The notes under the pieces are model-generated. The model saw nothing but the letters and a program-made list of their open reading frames with translations, did not search any database and was not told the DNA's origin. This document shows, piece after piece, positions 8,603 to 18,297 of a stretch of 60,440 bases of DNA (the stretch's first letter is position 1; each line of letters begins with the position of its first letter). The stretch is from Acidobacteriota bacterium (GTDB lineage: Bacteria; Acidobacteriota; Terriglobia; Acidiferrales; UBA7541). The translations under genes and the position numbers were made by a program. The stretch lies in contig JABCZF010000029.1 in assembly GCA_013289825.1 (NCBI GenBank), positions 1 through 60,440 of the forward strand, given 5' to 3'.

Positions 8603-9268
8603 TTACTCGGCGGGAACTAACCAGGCGTCTATGAGCGGCGAAACCACAGTGCAAAACCGCGCAACGCAGAGGGCCGCCAGGAGACCGGTAAAGACGTCCA
8701 TAGTGTAATGCGCGCGAAGGATGAGCACGGTGGCCATCTCGAAGAGAACCATTGCTACAGCCACGATCGTGAGCCAACGCCGGCCGAGACGCGCCAATTC
8801 GATTCCGCCAAACACCGCGATGGCTGTGTGTCCGGAGAAGAAAAAATCGTTGCCCACGTTGTAAGTGACCAGTGCCGAAGGGAATCCGGGGTAGTGCCAG
8901 ATCATGTTCGGAGGCGCCGGGAGCGCGCAGATGGCTTGCATGATCTGGCGCAGCCCAAGCAGCAGTACGAGTCCCAGGAACGGCCGGACGCTCGGACCAA
9001 AGAGCCAGCGCGCCAGCAAGAAAACTCCAAGTCCGTCGAGTAAAGCGGAACTAAGAATTAGTAGCGCGTTGGCGGCCGTCGGCGAATGGTAGAAGTAGGA
9101 ATTTGCGCCGGCGGTCATGGTGTGAAGCGCATCACCGACGCCTGCGGCAGGCGCGGCTCGCCGCGCGATCAGCGATTGCGTCCAGAACCAGATGCCCAGC
9201 GCCAGGGCCGTGAGCACCATCCGGCGGATCAGGCGACGCCGCTTATGCCGAGTTTCGGCGTTGGTCAT
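8603..9268 (-). CDS. PAP2-type membrane phosphatase / phosphotransferase (sphingomyelin-synthase-like)
   Basis: A 221-residue protein with about six membrane helices. The late motifs of the lipid phosphatase/phosphotransferase family are present: NDFFFSGHTA around residues 140-149, with His147, and RAHYTMDVFTG, with His187 and Asp191. The HYTxDV form matches the sphingomyelin-synthase-like branch (PAP2_C) rather than plain PgpB, and the KxxxxxxRP motif is not seen. It probably removes or transfers a lipid head group at the outer face of the inner membrane. Residues around 39-47 are encoded by a small palindrome (9139-9153). A divergent substrate choice cannot be excluded. Confidence 0.82.
   Translation of the reverse strand: MTNAETRHKRRRLIRRMVLTALALGIWFWTQSLIARRAAPAAGVGDALHTMTAGANSYFYHSPTAANALLILSSALLDGLGVFLLARWLFGPSVRPFLGLVLLLGLRQIMQAICALPAPPNMIWHYPGFPSALVTYNVGNDFFFSGHTAIAVFGGIELARLGRRWLTIVAVAMVLFEMATVLILRAHYTMDVFTGLLAALCVARFCTVVSPLIDAWLVPAE
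9139..9153. repeat. CGCCTGC-G-GCAGGCG palindrome inside the PAP2 gene
   Basis: A 15-base palindrome with seven-base arms around one central base, within codons for an Ala-Pro-Ala-Ala-Gly-Val linker of the PAP2 protein. The same 13-base core in inverse orientation occurs at 24491-24503 inside the DUF4139 gene. GC-rich palindromes arise by chance in such DNA, so membership of a repeat family is only suggested. Confidence 0.4.
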
Positions 9269-9314
9269 TTGCAGGGAAGGTCTCTCTCGGCACGCACCGC
9301 TTGCACAGGGGCGC

Positions 9315-12300
9315 TCACACCTGTTTCGCGACTTCCAACGCGAGTTCGCGCGCCTTTCGCAAGTCGAGCTTCCCCGTGCCTAGATACGGCAACTTTTCTA
9401 CGCGTAGAAACTGATCCGGGCGGGGCCGCCAGAGCGCCGGCAAATCACATTTCGCAAGAAGTTCCAGAGTTTCTTTCAACTTATCATCCGGAAGCGTGTG
9501 CAACACCATCAGACGTTCGCCTTTTCGTTCATCGGGAACGGCGGTCACCACAAACACTTGTTCGGTCGACTTTGCCAGTTCGTGCAGCTTGTCCTCGACC
9601 TTGATGTGCGGCACCATTTCGCCCCCGATTTTGCTGAAACGGCTCAAACGATCCGTGACCCGCAGGAATCCATCTTCGTCGAGCATGGCGATGTCGCCGG
9701 TGTTGTACCAGCCATCGCGCAAAACTGCCGCCGTTTTTTCCGGTTGGTTGAGGTAGCCCTGCATCACGTTGGGCCCGCGTACCAGCAACAATCCCGGCTG
9801 ATTGACGGGCACAGGTTCGAGGGTTTCGGGATCGATAATTTTCACGCTCATCCCCGGCAGCGGATGCCCGATGCTGCCGCGCTTTGCGCCCACTTGACGG
9901 AACGATGCCGCGCGAAAATCAATCGTATTCACCGTCACGGCCGGCGAACACTCTGTGCAGCCGTAGCCTTCGAGCGGTCGGAGGCCAAAGCGGTCCTCAA
10001 ACGCCTGGGAAATTCGATCCGGCAGCTTTTCCGCGCCGGCCATCACAAAGCGCAAGCTGCCGAATTGTTCCGGCTCGCAGCGGCGCGTATAGGCATTGAG
10101 AAAAGTCGGGGTTGCCAGAAGCATGGTCACGACATATTTGTTGACGAGTGCGCCGATCGCGCGGGAATCGAGCGGATTCGGGTGAAACACAACGCCAATC
10201 CCGGTCGCGGCTGGGAGGCACAGCGTGCCCGTGAACCCAAACGAGTGGAAAAAAGGAAGAATACCCATGATGCGATCGTTGGAGTGCAGCAGAAAGACCT
10301 GATTGAGCTGCTCGACGTTCGAGGCTACGTTGTAGTGCGTCAGCACCACGCCTTTGGGCTCGCCCGTTGAGCCGCTGGAAAAAATAATCGTGGCGATGTC
10401 TTCGAGTTGCGTCTTGCGCTCGGCTCCGGCGTATTTTTCGATGCTTCGCGCCGGAAGGAAAAACGCCAAAGCGGCGCCCAGGCGCTCGCTGAAACGCGGC
10501 TTCTGCGCCAGGTCTTCCAGGAAAACCGTCTCCGCTGGCGGCTGCACGTGCACGCGTTCGAGAAACGCGCGAGCCGTAATGACCGTCCTCAGGTTGCATT
10601 GTTTTGCGCAAGATTCCAGCGTTTCATTCGAAGCGGTGTAATTTAGATTGACGGGCACTTTTCCCATGAGCATCGCCGCGAAATTCACTAAAGCGCCGGG
10701 AATCGAAGGCGGCAGCAGTATCCCGACCATTTCCTGGCCCTGCCATGTCTTCCGCAGTCGCCGCGCCAGAAAGAGTGTTCTCGCAAGCACGGCGAAAAAA
10801 GTCAGCTTCGGTGTTTGTCCATCGGCCATGGCGAAGCGAAACGGATGGCGCCGCGCGGTGTAGAGAAATGTCCTCGGCAGCGGCCGCATATGGCGCTTGC
10901 GCCGCGCGAACGCTTCTGCTCCGAGATCCTGCACGGCCTGCCGCGCCTCCTGCGCTGATGAGGTTGCCGGCAGCGGCTCGCCGAACGTCACGCGCACGGG
11001 ATACGGCAAGTGGCGCGGGAATTTCCACAGGAATCGCCCCCCGGCAAAACTGAAAATGGAGCCCCACACGCCGTCAAGATTCACGGGAATGATCGGAACG
11101 TTCACACCCTTGATGATGCGTTCCATGCCCCGGCGGAACGGCATCATCTGCCCGATGCGGGTCATCTGCCCCTCGGGGAAAATGCAAACCAGTTCGCCGT
11201 CCTCGAGTGCCTGCGTCGCGCGCCGCAAGGAATGAATCATTTCGCGCGGGCCTTGATCGGACGAAATCGGGATCACACCCAATATTTTCGCGAATGGCTT
11301 CACCAGCGGATGATCGTACGAACCTTTGAACATCAAGAACCGCACGGGACGGTCGATCGCCGCGATGAGCAGCACGGCGTCAGCCATCGAAACATGATTG
11401 GGCACCAGCAAAGCGCCACCTCGCGTCGGCACGCGTTCACGCCCCGCAACGTCGAGCCGGTAAAGCGTGTGCGTAAGCATCCACAGCAGCAGCCGCAGCA
11501 AGGAGTCCGGCAACAGCCACAAAACGTAAGCCGTCGCCGCCAACGACATCACCGCCGTCCAAATGAAGAAAGACTGCAATCCGATGTGCAGATAATGTGT
11601 AAACCCGGAATAGATAGCCGAAGCGCCAATGACTCCGACAAAGGACAGGAAATTTGCAAACGCGATGACGCTGCCTTTTTTGTCTTCAGCAGGTCGGTGT
11701 TGAATTAACGCGTTGATGGGAACAATAAAAAAGCCGCCAGAAAATCCGAGCGCGGCCAGCAGCAGGACCACCTGAAGAAACGTCAACCCATGGATGGAAA
11801 TCGCGAAAGCAAACAACGACATGCCGATGGCGCCCAGCGGGATGAGGCCATATTCGATCTTGCCCGCAGAGAGAAGTCCTGCAGCGTAGCTGCCAAGCCC
11901 GATGCCTATGGCCAATGCTGCTTGCAAATACCCGCCATGCGTTTCGTCGATGTGCAAGACTTCACGGCCGTAGAAGACAATCACGAACTGGAGCAGCGCG
12001 CCGAGAAACCAGAAGTAGGTATTGCCGACGACGGCAAGGTGCAATGTGCGATCTGGCCGGACAACCTGAACTTGCTTGATCAGATCGCCGAAGATGTTGA
12101 ACCGGAATTTCCGGGAAGGGTCGGCGGCAGGAACGCGGGAAATGGTGAAACTCGTTGTCAGACCGACCAACGTGCAAGCACCAAAGATCAGGCCTGCATA
12201 GAGCTCCCGCCCATGAAACCGCTGAGCCAGCAACGGTCCGGCCACAGCCCCCGCGATAATCGCGATGAATGTCGTCAGTTCGAGAATCCCGTTGCCCCAG

Positions 12301-12743
12301 GACAACAGTTCGTCCGGAAGCAACTCCGGAAGCAAGCCATATTTCGCCGGGCCGAAGAAGGCCGCTTGCGTACTCGCCAGAAAAATCACGGCGAACGCCA
12401 GGCCGGTACTGCCGTTCGCGAAAGCATAGAGCGCGAACAGCATCGCGAAAATTTCGAAGATCTTCGTGGCCATGGCCACGCTTCTTTTGCTGAAGCGGTC
12501 CGCCAGATAGCCACCGGCCATTGAAAACAGAAGGAACGGCACGGCAAACAGATTTCCAACGTAGAAAACTAAGAGATCCTTCTGAGAGTCGCTGGGGTTG
12601 GTTCCGAGAACAAGGAAAATGACAAAAAACTTCAGGCCGTTATCATTGAACGCGCCCTGAAATTGCGTGGCGATCAGGCTCCAAAAGCCCAATCGCCACT
12701 TTCCGTTTGGTTCTCGAATCAAAGGAGTTCCGTCGTCGGCCAT
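9315..12743 (-). CDS. aas: Fused lysophospholipid transporter / acyltransferase / acyl-ACP synthetase
   Basis: A 1142-residue fusion of three activities. Residues 1 to about 410 are a 12-helix MFS transporter of the LplT type. Residues about 430-620 are a PlsC-type acyltransferase with NHVSMAD (HxxxxD, near 449) and FPEG (near 522). The rest is an AMP-forming acyl-ACP/acyl-CoA synthetase with the phosphate loop SSGSTGEPKG (near 789), GYGCTE, the YNTGDIA segment and a C-terminal GTGKLDL with the catalytic Lys. In E. coli LplT imports 2-acyl-glycerophosphoethanolamine and the separate Aas protein re-acylates it; here the whole remodelling route is one chain. Alone in its transcription unit. Confidence 0.93.
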   Translation of the reverse strand: MADDGTPLIREPNGKWRLGFWSLIATQFQGAFNDNGLKFFVIFLVLGTNPSDSQKDLLVFYVGNLFAVPFLLFSMAGGYLADRFSKRSVAMATKIFEIFAMLFALYAFANGSTGLAFAVIFLASTQAAFFGPAKYGLLPELLPDELLSWGNGILELTTFIAIIAGAVAGPLLAQRFHGRELYAGLIFGACTLVGLTTSFTISRVPAADPSRKFRFNIFGDLIKQVQVVRPDRTLHLAVVGNTYFWFLGALLQFVIVFYGREVLHIDETHGGYLQAALAIGIGLGSYAAGLLSAGKIEYGLIPLGAIGMSLFAFAISIHGLTFLQVVLLLAALGFSGGFFIVPINALIQHRPAEDKKGSVIAFANFLSFVGVIGASAIYSGFTHYLHIGLQSFFIWTAVMSLAATAYVLWLLPDSLLRLLLWMLTHTLYRLDVAGRERVPTRGGALLVPNHVSMADAVLLIAAIDRPVRFLMFKGSYDHPLVKPFAKILGVIPISSDQGPREMIHSLRRATQALEDGELVCIFPEGQMTRIGQMMPFRRGMERIIKGVNVPIIPVNLDGVWGSIFSFAGGRFLWKFPRHLPYPVRVTFGEPLPATSSAQEARQAVQDLGAEAFARRKRHMRPLPRTFLYTARRHPFRFAMADGQTPKLTFFAVLARTLFLARRLRKTWQGQEMVGILLPPSIPGALVNFAAMLMGKVPVNLNYTASNETLESCAKQCNLRTVITARAFLERVHVQPPAETVFLEDLAQKPRFSERLGAALAFFLPARSIEKYAGAERKTQLEDIATIIFSSGSTGEPKGVVLTHYNVASNVEQLNQVFLLHSNDRIMGILPFFHSFGFTGTLCLPAATGIGVVFHPNPLDSRAIGALVNKYVVTMLLATPTFLNAYTRRCEPEQFGSLRFVMAGAEKLPDRISQAFEDRFGLRPLEGYGCTECSPAVTVNTIDFRAASFRQVGAKRGSIGHPLPGMSVKIIDPETLEPVPVNQPGLLLVRGPNVMQGYLNQPEKTAAVLRDGWYNTGDIAMLDEDGFLRVTDRLSRFSKIGGEMVPHIKVEDKLHELAKSTEQVFVVTAVPDERKGERLMVLHTLPDDKLKETLELLAKCDLPALWRPRPDQFLRVEKLPYLGTGKLDLRKARELALEVAKQV

Positions 12744-12863
12744 GCAGGCGCACCCACGCGCTCAAGTGGAGGCTACAGAGATAGAACGATCTTAGCAGGC
12801 CTTCTTGCGCCGAGGTGCGTGGCAGCGGCCCAGTGTGCCGAAAGCGAGACGCCAGTTTGTGAG

Positions 12864-12877
12864 GTAGTCTAGACTAC
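12864..12877. promoter_or_regulatory. Perfect 14-base palindrome GTAGTCTAGACTAC
   Basis: The site overlaps the stop codon of the M14 peptidase gene and lies 121 bases before the aas-like gene on the same strand. A perfect palindrome of this length suits a dimeric repressor; no following T run marks it as a terminator. Function unproven. Confidence 0.4.
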
Positions 12878-15800
12878 GGTTTTCGAGCTGCACCGCTGGC
12901 CCCGGCCTTCCCTGTTGCCGGCGGCGCTGTTTTACGCCCGGCGTTCAAGTGATCGAAGTGTAGCGCGGCGTTGAGCAATAGCATAAAGCTGCCCTGCGTC
13001 TCCTGCCGCCACATTGGATTCGTCGCGAATAAAACGACATGGCCGCGCCCCACCGGGACGTCGACGATGGCCGGCGATTCCGCCAGTTCCGAGCCGCCCG
13101 CCAGCATCCCGCTAATCCACAAATCTTTTTCACCCGCGAAACGCAGCACAACGCGCGGGTAGAGCGATGGTGGCGGAAGGAACGAGCTCAGACCCGCCCG
13201 CATATCCGGGTCGACGTAAAGTTCCTGTTCCGCCTTACTTCTGTGCACCGGAGCTTCTGGTTCGGTCCATGCGCGGCCCTGCGGAATGTCGGGGTCGGTC
13301 ATCGAGCCTCGGCCGCTTGGGCGCGAGCTGCCCGCCTCGGCGCCAAAAAACCTCCCAAATCTCCCCGCCACAGAAACACCAAACACCGGCCCTTGGTTGA
13401 AGTACACCCCAACGGAATCGTCATATCCGTAGGTGATGGGGCTGGCCTTGTCCTCGACGGTTGCGCGAGCAATCATCCCCCGCGCCTGTAGTTGATGTGC
13501 GTCGCTGATGCTCACCGTATCGGTCAATCCCAGGTCGATCGGCAGGTGCGCGCTGGGGCCGATGGGAACGAAGAGCCCGCCATCCTCGATGAATTTCTTG
13601 AGATGAGCCACGCCGTCGAATCCCAGCCCCCCGCGAATGTCCGCGGCTTCGTCGACCCCGCCAAAATTCGGCGTCGTGGAAGAATTTTGCCAGGGAATCG
13701 GCCCGCCGGATGCGCTACCGTCCGCTGGCGTCCGAGCCGGCAAACCGTTGAGAATTTGCTGCAGTCCAAAGAAAGTCGGCGGAAACAGAATCACATCGTA
13801 CTTCTCGCGCAGGTTCGCTGTATTGCGAACATTGCTATCGGAAATGTAGGCGTAGGGCACGCCGGTCTCTTCCAGCGCGAGCCGGAACCAGCCCTCGTTT
13901 TGCGTGTCCGTCCAGTTGTGCATCAGCGCGATACGCGGCACGGCGACTTCGTGCCGCGCCACGTCCGGTACGGACTCCGCGCTCGTCACGCGAACGCCCA
14001 GCTCCCGTGCCGTCGCGCTCAGCCGCAGGTCCAGATCGGGCGGATTGCCATCGAGCGGTAGAATAAAAGTCCCAGGAAAGAATTTCTGTCCCGCGGCCTC
14101 GAACCCCTCTTCCGCGGCGAAAAACTTCACGTCCTTCAGCCGAAAACGCAGCGTCGCCAGGTTGGGCTCAGCGGTCGCGTTGATCACATAAAATCTCGCC
14201 GCTGCCGCCGCTTTGCCCTTCTCCGAGTGCGGCGGAATCACGCCGCCTCCATCAAACCTTGCAACCCTGTCCACAAGCGTCATCGGAGCTTTCAGAATCG
14301 CCGTATCGGTAATGCGCACCGTCTTCACATTGCGCAAAGGCCCGAGCGTCCAACCCGTGTCATCGTAAGGACGCGGATCGCTCGTCGAGTAGTATTGCGT
14401 GTCGAGCAGCATGTCCGCCATTCGGCTGTAGGGCTGGTCCATGCGGATGATGTAGCTGCCCAGCGGAAGCTTGGTGGTCTTCGCTTCCTCGGTTTTCTTT
14501 GTGCCAGCATCCTCTTTGGGCCTTTCGGACTTCTCCGCTTTTGTTTTATCGCCTGTTTTGCTCTCGGCTTTCGCATCCGCGCCCTTCGCGTCCGCGGATT
14601 TTGCCGCTGGCGACAGCGTTTCCTTCACCTCAAAATCCTGCTCAAGCTTTTGCACTTCGGCGCCCTGTCTCTGCAGCAGATTCGCCAGCTGGGCCGCAAG
14701 CGCGGGACGCCTGCCGTCATTTACGATGGCCCAGGCCGCTGGGCCTTCCGTCCTGGCTTTGGCAACGGACCGTTTGCTCTTCTCGTAGAAATCTCTGAGA
14801 AGCTCCTGCCCGTGCTGCGCCGTGTAGTCCAGCGAAAGGAGCACGCCGCTTTCCTCGAGGTTCGTGTTATTGCGCAAGGACCACATCACTTTGGGCAAAG
14901 GCGGATTGGGCCGGAACCAGGCCCGGCTCGTGGAACTCGGAGGCAGCTCAGCTTCCTTTGTTTCGGGTGTGCTGTTGCCGTACGTTTCGTAAAAACGCCC
15001 GATCGAGTTGTGCCCGTTCGCGACATAAAACATATAGTTGGGCGCCCACCCGTCATAGAAACCGTGGGTCCACACACCCACCACACCGCGTTCCGTCAAT
15101 CCTTCGACGTCGTTGTAAGCAAACTTCTGCCACTCGCTGATGACCATCGGGTCGAGCCAGGCGTTATAAGGTCCCGTGCCTGTCGAGACGTAAAGGTATG
15201 GAATCGACTCATGCAAATCGTGGAGCACCTGCGGATGCCAATAGAAAAAGCTCTGCATCATCATCTGTGAAAGTTTCAGCCCCATGGCGATGCCGTCGCG
15301 GTTGTTGTCGTGCTGCACGTAGTGCCCCCAGTAAACCAGTCCCGGCTGGGGCTTGTCGGGATTGGCCTTTTTGTAATTCCAGGCGTCCACCACGCGGTCG
15401 TGCCCATCCACTTCGACGATCGGAGTAATCAGAAAAACAGCGTTTTTGCGAATATTTTGAATGAACGGGGAATCTTCCACGGCCAAGCGGTACGCCAATT
15501 CCATCAGCATCTCCGGCGATCCCGTCTCGGGCGAATGAATCGATCCCGAAGCCCAGTAAAACGGCTTGCCGCCGGCGATCAGCTGCTTCGCGTCGCCATC
15601 GGTAATCTTGCGGGGATCGCCAAGCTTGGCGGTAATATCGCGCAGTTGATCGAGCTGCGCGATGTTCGCTTCGTCGCTCACGGCGATAAGCAGGAAGTCG
15701 CGCCCCTCCTCCGTTTTGCCCACGCGGTAAACCTTCACGCGCGGACTGGCCTTCGCGAGCTCGTCGTAATAACGGTAAATGTCCTTCGAATAAGTCAGAA

Positions 15801-16155
15801 AGTCCGGCGCACCAACGATGTGGCCGAGAATTTTCTCTGGTGAGGGCACTGTCGAGGAAGCCGGCAAGTGATCGACCAGCTCTGTAAGAAAAAATGGCTC
15901 CGTCGTAAACTCGCGAATTTTCTTGCCATACTCTTCATCGTTTGCCGGAACGCCTTGCGCACTGGCAAGCGCAGCCGTGCAGCTGGTGAAAAGAAAAGCC
16001 GTAACGGCCGGCAACCAAATACTCCGTAACCGAGTCCGCCCTGCCCGGGCAAACTCACACAAGACTCCACTCGGAATTCTCATCATCGCCTCACTTTTAT
16101 GCTTGCCCTGGCACCCAACCGGCCGCTGCACCATGTGACGGGCAGTTCGCAACAA
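12874..16155 (-). CDS. Large secreted M14 family zinc carboxypeptidase
   Basis: A 1093-residue exported peptidase-like protein. After a hydrophobic signal stretch (about residues 47-66, ending ASA) comes an M14 domain with zinc ligands SIHSPE (His and Glu near 208 and 211) and a third ligand in LHDLHES (near 315). A low-complexity Lys/Ala/Glu/Thr linker lies around residues 520-560. The C-terminal half resembles the class I glutamine amidotransferase-like/ThuA-type extension found in long M14 proteins. An ATG at residue 24 (MMRIPS) is a possible shorter start. Probably cleaves peptides outside the cytoplasm; substrate unknown. Length is far above that of classical carboxypeptidases (about 300-400). 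Confidence 0.85.
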   Translation of the reverse strand: MLRTARHMVQRPVGCQGKHKSEAMMRIPSGVLCEFARAGRTRLRSIWLPAVTAFLFTSCTAALASAQGVPANDEEYGKKIREFTTEPFFLTELVDHLPASSTVPSPEKILGHIVGAPDFLTYSKDIYRYYDELAKASPRVKVYRVGKTEEGRDFLLIAVSDEANIAQLDQLRDITAKLGDPRKITDGDAKQLIAGGKPFYWASGSIHSPETGSPEMLMELAYRLAVEDSPFIQNIRKNAVFLITPIVEVDGHDRVVDAWNYKKANPDKPQPGLVYWGHYVQHDNNRDGIAMGLKLSQMMMQSFFYWHPQVLHDLHESIPYLYVSTGTGPYNAWLDPMVISEWQKFAYNDVEGLTERGVVGVWTHGFYDGWAPNYMFYVANGHNSIGRFYETYGNSTPETKEAELPPSSTSRAWFRPNPPLPKVMWSLRNNTNLEESGVLLSLDYTAQHGQELLRDFYEKSKRSVAKARTEGPAAWAIVNDGRRPALAAQLANLLQRQGAEVQKLEQDFEVKETLSPAAKSADAKGADAKAESKTGDKTKAEKSERPKEDAGTKKTEEAKTTKLPLGSYIIRMDQPYSRMADMLLDTQYYSTSDPRPYDDTGWTLGPLRNVKTVRITDTAILKAPMTLVDRVARFDGGGVIPPHSEKGKAAAAARFYVINATAEPNLATLRFRLKDVKFFAAEEGFEAAGQKFFPGTFILPLDGNPPDLDLRLSATARELGVRVTSAESVPDVARHEVAVPRIALMHNWTDTQNEGWFRLALEETGVPYAYISDSNVRNTANLREKYDVILFPPTFFGLQQILNGLPARTPADGSASGGPIPWQNSSTTPNFGGVDEAADIRGGLGFDGVAHLKKFIEDGGLFVPIGPSAHLPIDLGLTDTVSISDAHQLQARGMIARATVEDKASPITYGYDDSVGVYFNQGPVFGVSVAGRFGRFFGAEAGSSRPSGRGSMTDPDIPQGRAWTEPEAPVHRSKAEQELYVDPDMRAGLSSFLPPPSLYPRVVLRFAGEKDLWISGMLAGGSELAESPAIVDVPVGRGHVVLFATNPMWRQETQGSFMLLLNAALHFDHLNAGRKTAPPATGKAGASGAARKP

Positions 16156-16233
16156 ACGTTTCAGCCGTTTTAAAGCCTGCCCGCATCACGGAAGAAGCGG
16201 GTAGCATAATGCCTCCTAGGCTTGGAGGGAAGA

Positions 16234-17109
16234 ATGACAAACGGCGTAGCTGTTCAAAAATCTGTGCTCATCACCGGCGCAACCGACGGCTTGGGCAGAG
16301 CCACGGCGCTCTTGCTGGCGCAGCTTGGCTATCGCATTTTCGCCGCCGGACGTTCGCCAGAAAAACGCGCCCAGCTTGAAGCGCTGGCGCAAGAGAAGAA
16401 ACTGCCCCTCGAAACGCTGGAACTCGACGTCTGCGACGATGCTTCCGTCCAGCGAGCTGTAGCCGCCGTGCTCAGAAAAGCCGGCGCCATCGACATCCTC
16501 GTCAACAATGCCGGCGTGAATTTTTCCGCTACCGTCGAAGACTTGCGCATGGAAGACTGGCGCCGCCAGTTCGAGACAAATTTCTTCGGGGTTTTGCGCG
16601 TCACGCAAGCGGTGGTGCCGCTCATGCGCGAACGCAAGCGCGGCCGCATCGTGATGATGAGCTCGGTTTCCGGATTCGTCACGGCCCCGACGCAAGGCGC
16701 TTACAGCAGCAGCAAATTCGCCCTCGAAGCCATGAGCAACGCGCTGCGCCTCGAACTGTATCCCTTCGGCGTTCAGGTGATTCTGATTGAGCCGGGCTAC
16801 ATCGTGACGGGCATCCAGCAAGCCGCCTTGGAACTCTCCAGACCTTACTTGGATAAAGTGACGAACGGCCCCTACGCCCCTCTGTACGTACGATTCTTCC
16901 AAAGTGTCACCGGCGCTCGCGCCAAATCAAAAACGACACCCGAAGATTGCGCACGAGTGGTCCTCCAGGCGATCGAAGCGCCCAACCCGAAAATTCGTTA
17001 CCTGGTCACGGGGCTAGCGGTCGTCGCGAAATGGTGCAAGCGCTTGTTGTCAGATAGAGGGGTAGACGCCATCTTCCGGCGGAGATTCGGAATTGCCCGC
17101 GAGACATAA
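16234..17109 (+). CDS. Short-chain dehydrogenase/reductase
   Basis: A 291-residue classical SDR. The cofactor motif TGATDGLG (residues 14-21) starts the Rossmann fold, NNAG follows, and the catalytic set includes the serine region MMSSVSG and Tyr157-x3-Lys161 (YSSSK). The C-terminal part is extended by a hydrophobic, basic helix, as in SDRs that act on lipophilic substrates (retinol- or steroid-dehydrogenase-like). The start at 16234 was chosen for its GGAGGG box; a TTG four codons upstream is less likely. Monocistronic between divergent neighbours. Substrate not predictable. Confidence 0.9.
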   Translation: MTNGVAVQKSVLITGATDGLGRATALLLAQLGYRIFAAGRSPEKRAQLEALAQEKKLPLETLELDVCDDASVQRAVAAVLRKAGAIDILVNNAGVNFSATVEDLRMEDWRRQFETNFFGVLRVTQAVVPLMRERKRGRIVMMSSVSGFVTAPTQGAYSSSKFALEAMSNALRLELYPFGVQVILIEPGYIVTGIQQAALELSRPYLDKVTNGPYAPLYVRFFQSVTGARAKSKTTPEDCARVVLQAIEAPNPKIRYLVTGLAVVAKWCKRLLSDRGVDAIFRRRFGIARET

Positions 17110-17152
17110 CCCAAGTCGCGCCCATTAGAAGCGTGTACGGTTAGCGGATCCC

Positions 17153-17569
17153 TTATGGATTCGAGATCTGGAAGGAAAGGCTGTTCTCTCGCAATTCCTG
17201 CCACTTTTTGGACCAAGCCTCATGAACGGGGCTCTCGGCATAGTCGGCGGCAGCTTCAGCGCTCGTGAATTCAATCGCATACACGCCGCTGAAATCCTTG
17301 ATCTGGTTGCGCTCCGTCTTCAGCCAAACATTCTTGATGCCGGGAATTTTCCCCGCCATCTCCTTGATCCCCTTGACGGCCGTCTCCCGGTCATTGTTTG
17401 AAGTGGCGTCCTTAAACTTGTAAATCACTACATGCAGCACGGTTTTCGGCTGCCCGAACCGGTTTTGCCCCGCCACACTGCGAGCATGCAGCGAACCGGC
17501 TGCGATTCCTGCTATAAACAATCCTGCGCATAAAACAATCTGCGTCACGCGTTTCTTGGTTGATTTCAC
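17153..17569 (-). CDS. Exported Dabb (stress-responsive alpha/beta barrel) protein
   Basis: A 138-residue protein with an N-terminal signal or anchor (KKRVTQIVLCAGLFIAGIA) and one Dabb domain: VLHVVIYKFKDATSNNDRET, an IPGIKNV loop and a final PVHEAWSKKW helix. Dabb domains dimerise into small barrels; some are enzymes of polyketide-type chemistry, most are uncharacterised. Export is unusual but recurs in acidobacterial homologues as I recall them. Convergent with the SDR gene and divergent from the next membrane-protein gene. Confidence 0.83.
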   Translation of the reverse strand: MKSTKKRVTQIVLCAGLFIAGIAAGSLHARSVAGQNRFGQPKTVLHVVIYKFKDATSNNDRETAVKGIKEMAGKIPGIKNVWLKTERNQIKDFSGVYAIEFTSAEAAADYAESPVHEAWSKKWQELRENSLSFQISNP

Positions 17570-17724
17570 CTGCTCCTCCTGTCGTTGCTACCCAGCCAGT
17601 CTATGAAATGAGTAAGGGGCGAGGCAACCTGCCGCAAAAATCGCCCGAACCTCCGCCCGCCAAACGGTTTGACGCGGCTGCGTTCGGACCGTTACGCTGC
17701 CAAAGCGCGTTTTTCGAGGATGGC

Positions 17725-18297
17725 ATGGACGTTTCGCCGGGCGGCTTACCCGCCGATCAGGTGCAAGCGGCAAACCCGCCGCCACTCCCGCAACTGTGGG
17801 TCGGCTATCTTCTAGGTTTTGCCACTATCGTCGCGGAATTCGTCGACGCCTTGCTTCACCCCCCGGAGGTGGTCATAAACGAAATTCCAATTCCAAATTT
17901 GTATCTCTTTCTCCTCATGTTCGTCGGCGGCGTCTACTGGCTCGTCTGCGTGTATCGTTATCACGTGGTGATGCAGCATGTGCCCGGCTGGAAGCACCCC
18001 ACTTCGCCCGCGCGCGCCGTCGGCTTCCATTTCATCCCCATCTACAACCTCTATTGGGTGTTCAAGTGGCCTCAGGAGATTGCCCGGTTCGTGAACTGGA
18101 GGTTCCGAGGGCCGGTGATGAAGCCGCAAATGGTAGGCCTCATGATTTTTGCTGCTTTCGTGATGCGTTTTCTGTTTGATCCCGGGCTTGGCCTGATCCT
18201 GCTTTTCCTGGCCGCTTCTTACGTCTCCGGCTCTCTTCGCAGAGCCTTGGCCTTGCCACCGATGCCCACGCTGAGCGCGCCGCCTTCGACACAATGA
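17725..18297 (+). CDS. Multi-pass membrane protein, DUF4328-like
   Basis: About 190 residues with four or five membrane helices: LWVGYLLGFATIVAEFVDAL, NLYLFLLMFVGGVYWLVCVY, a segment with PARAVGFHFIPIYNLYWVFK and two C-terminal helices. The proline/asparagine-rich IPIYNLYWVFKWP box resembles DUF4328 membrane proteins. The start at 17725 (GAGG box nearby) is preferred; earlier in-frame starts at 17608 and 17560 would add a polar, low-conservation extension, and the latter would overlap the divergent Dabb gene. Function unknown. Confidence 0.65.
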   Translation: MDVSPGGLPADQVQAANPPPLPQLWVGYLLGFATIVAEFVDALLHPPEVVINEIPIPNLYLFLLMFVGGVYWLVCVYRYHVVMQHVPGWKHPTSPARAVGFHFIPIYNLYWVFKWPQEIARFVNWRFRGPVMKPQMVGLMIFAAFVMRFLFDPGLGLILLFLAASYVSGSLRRALALPPMPTLSAPPSTQ

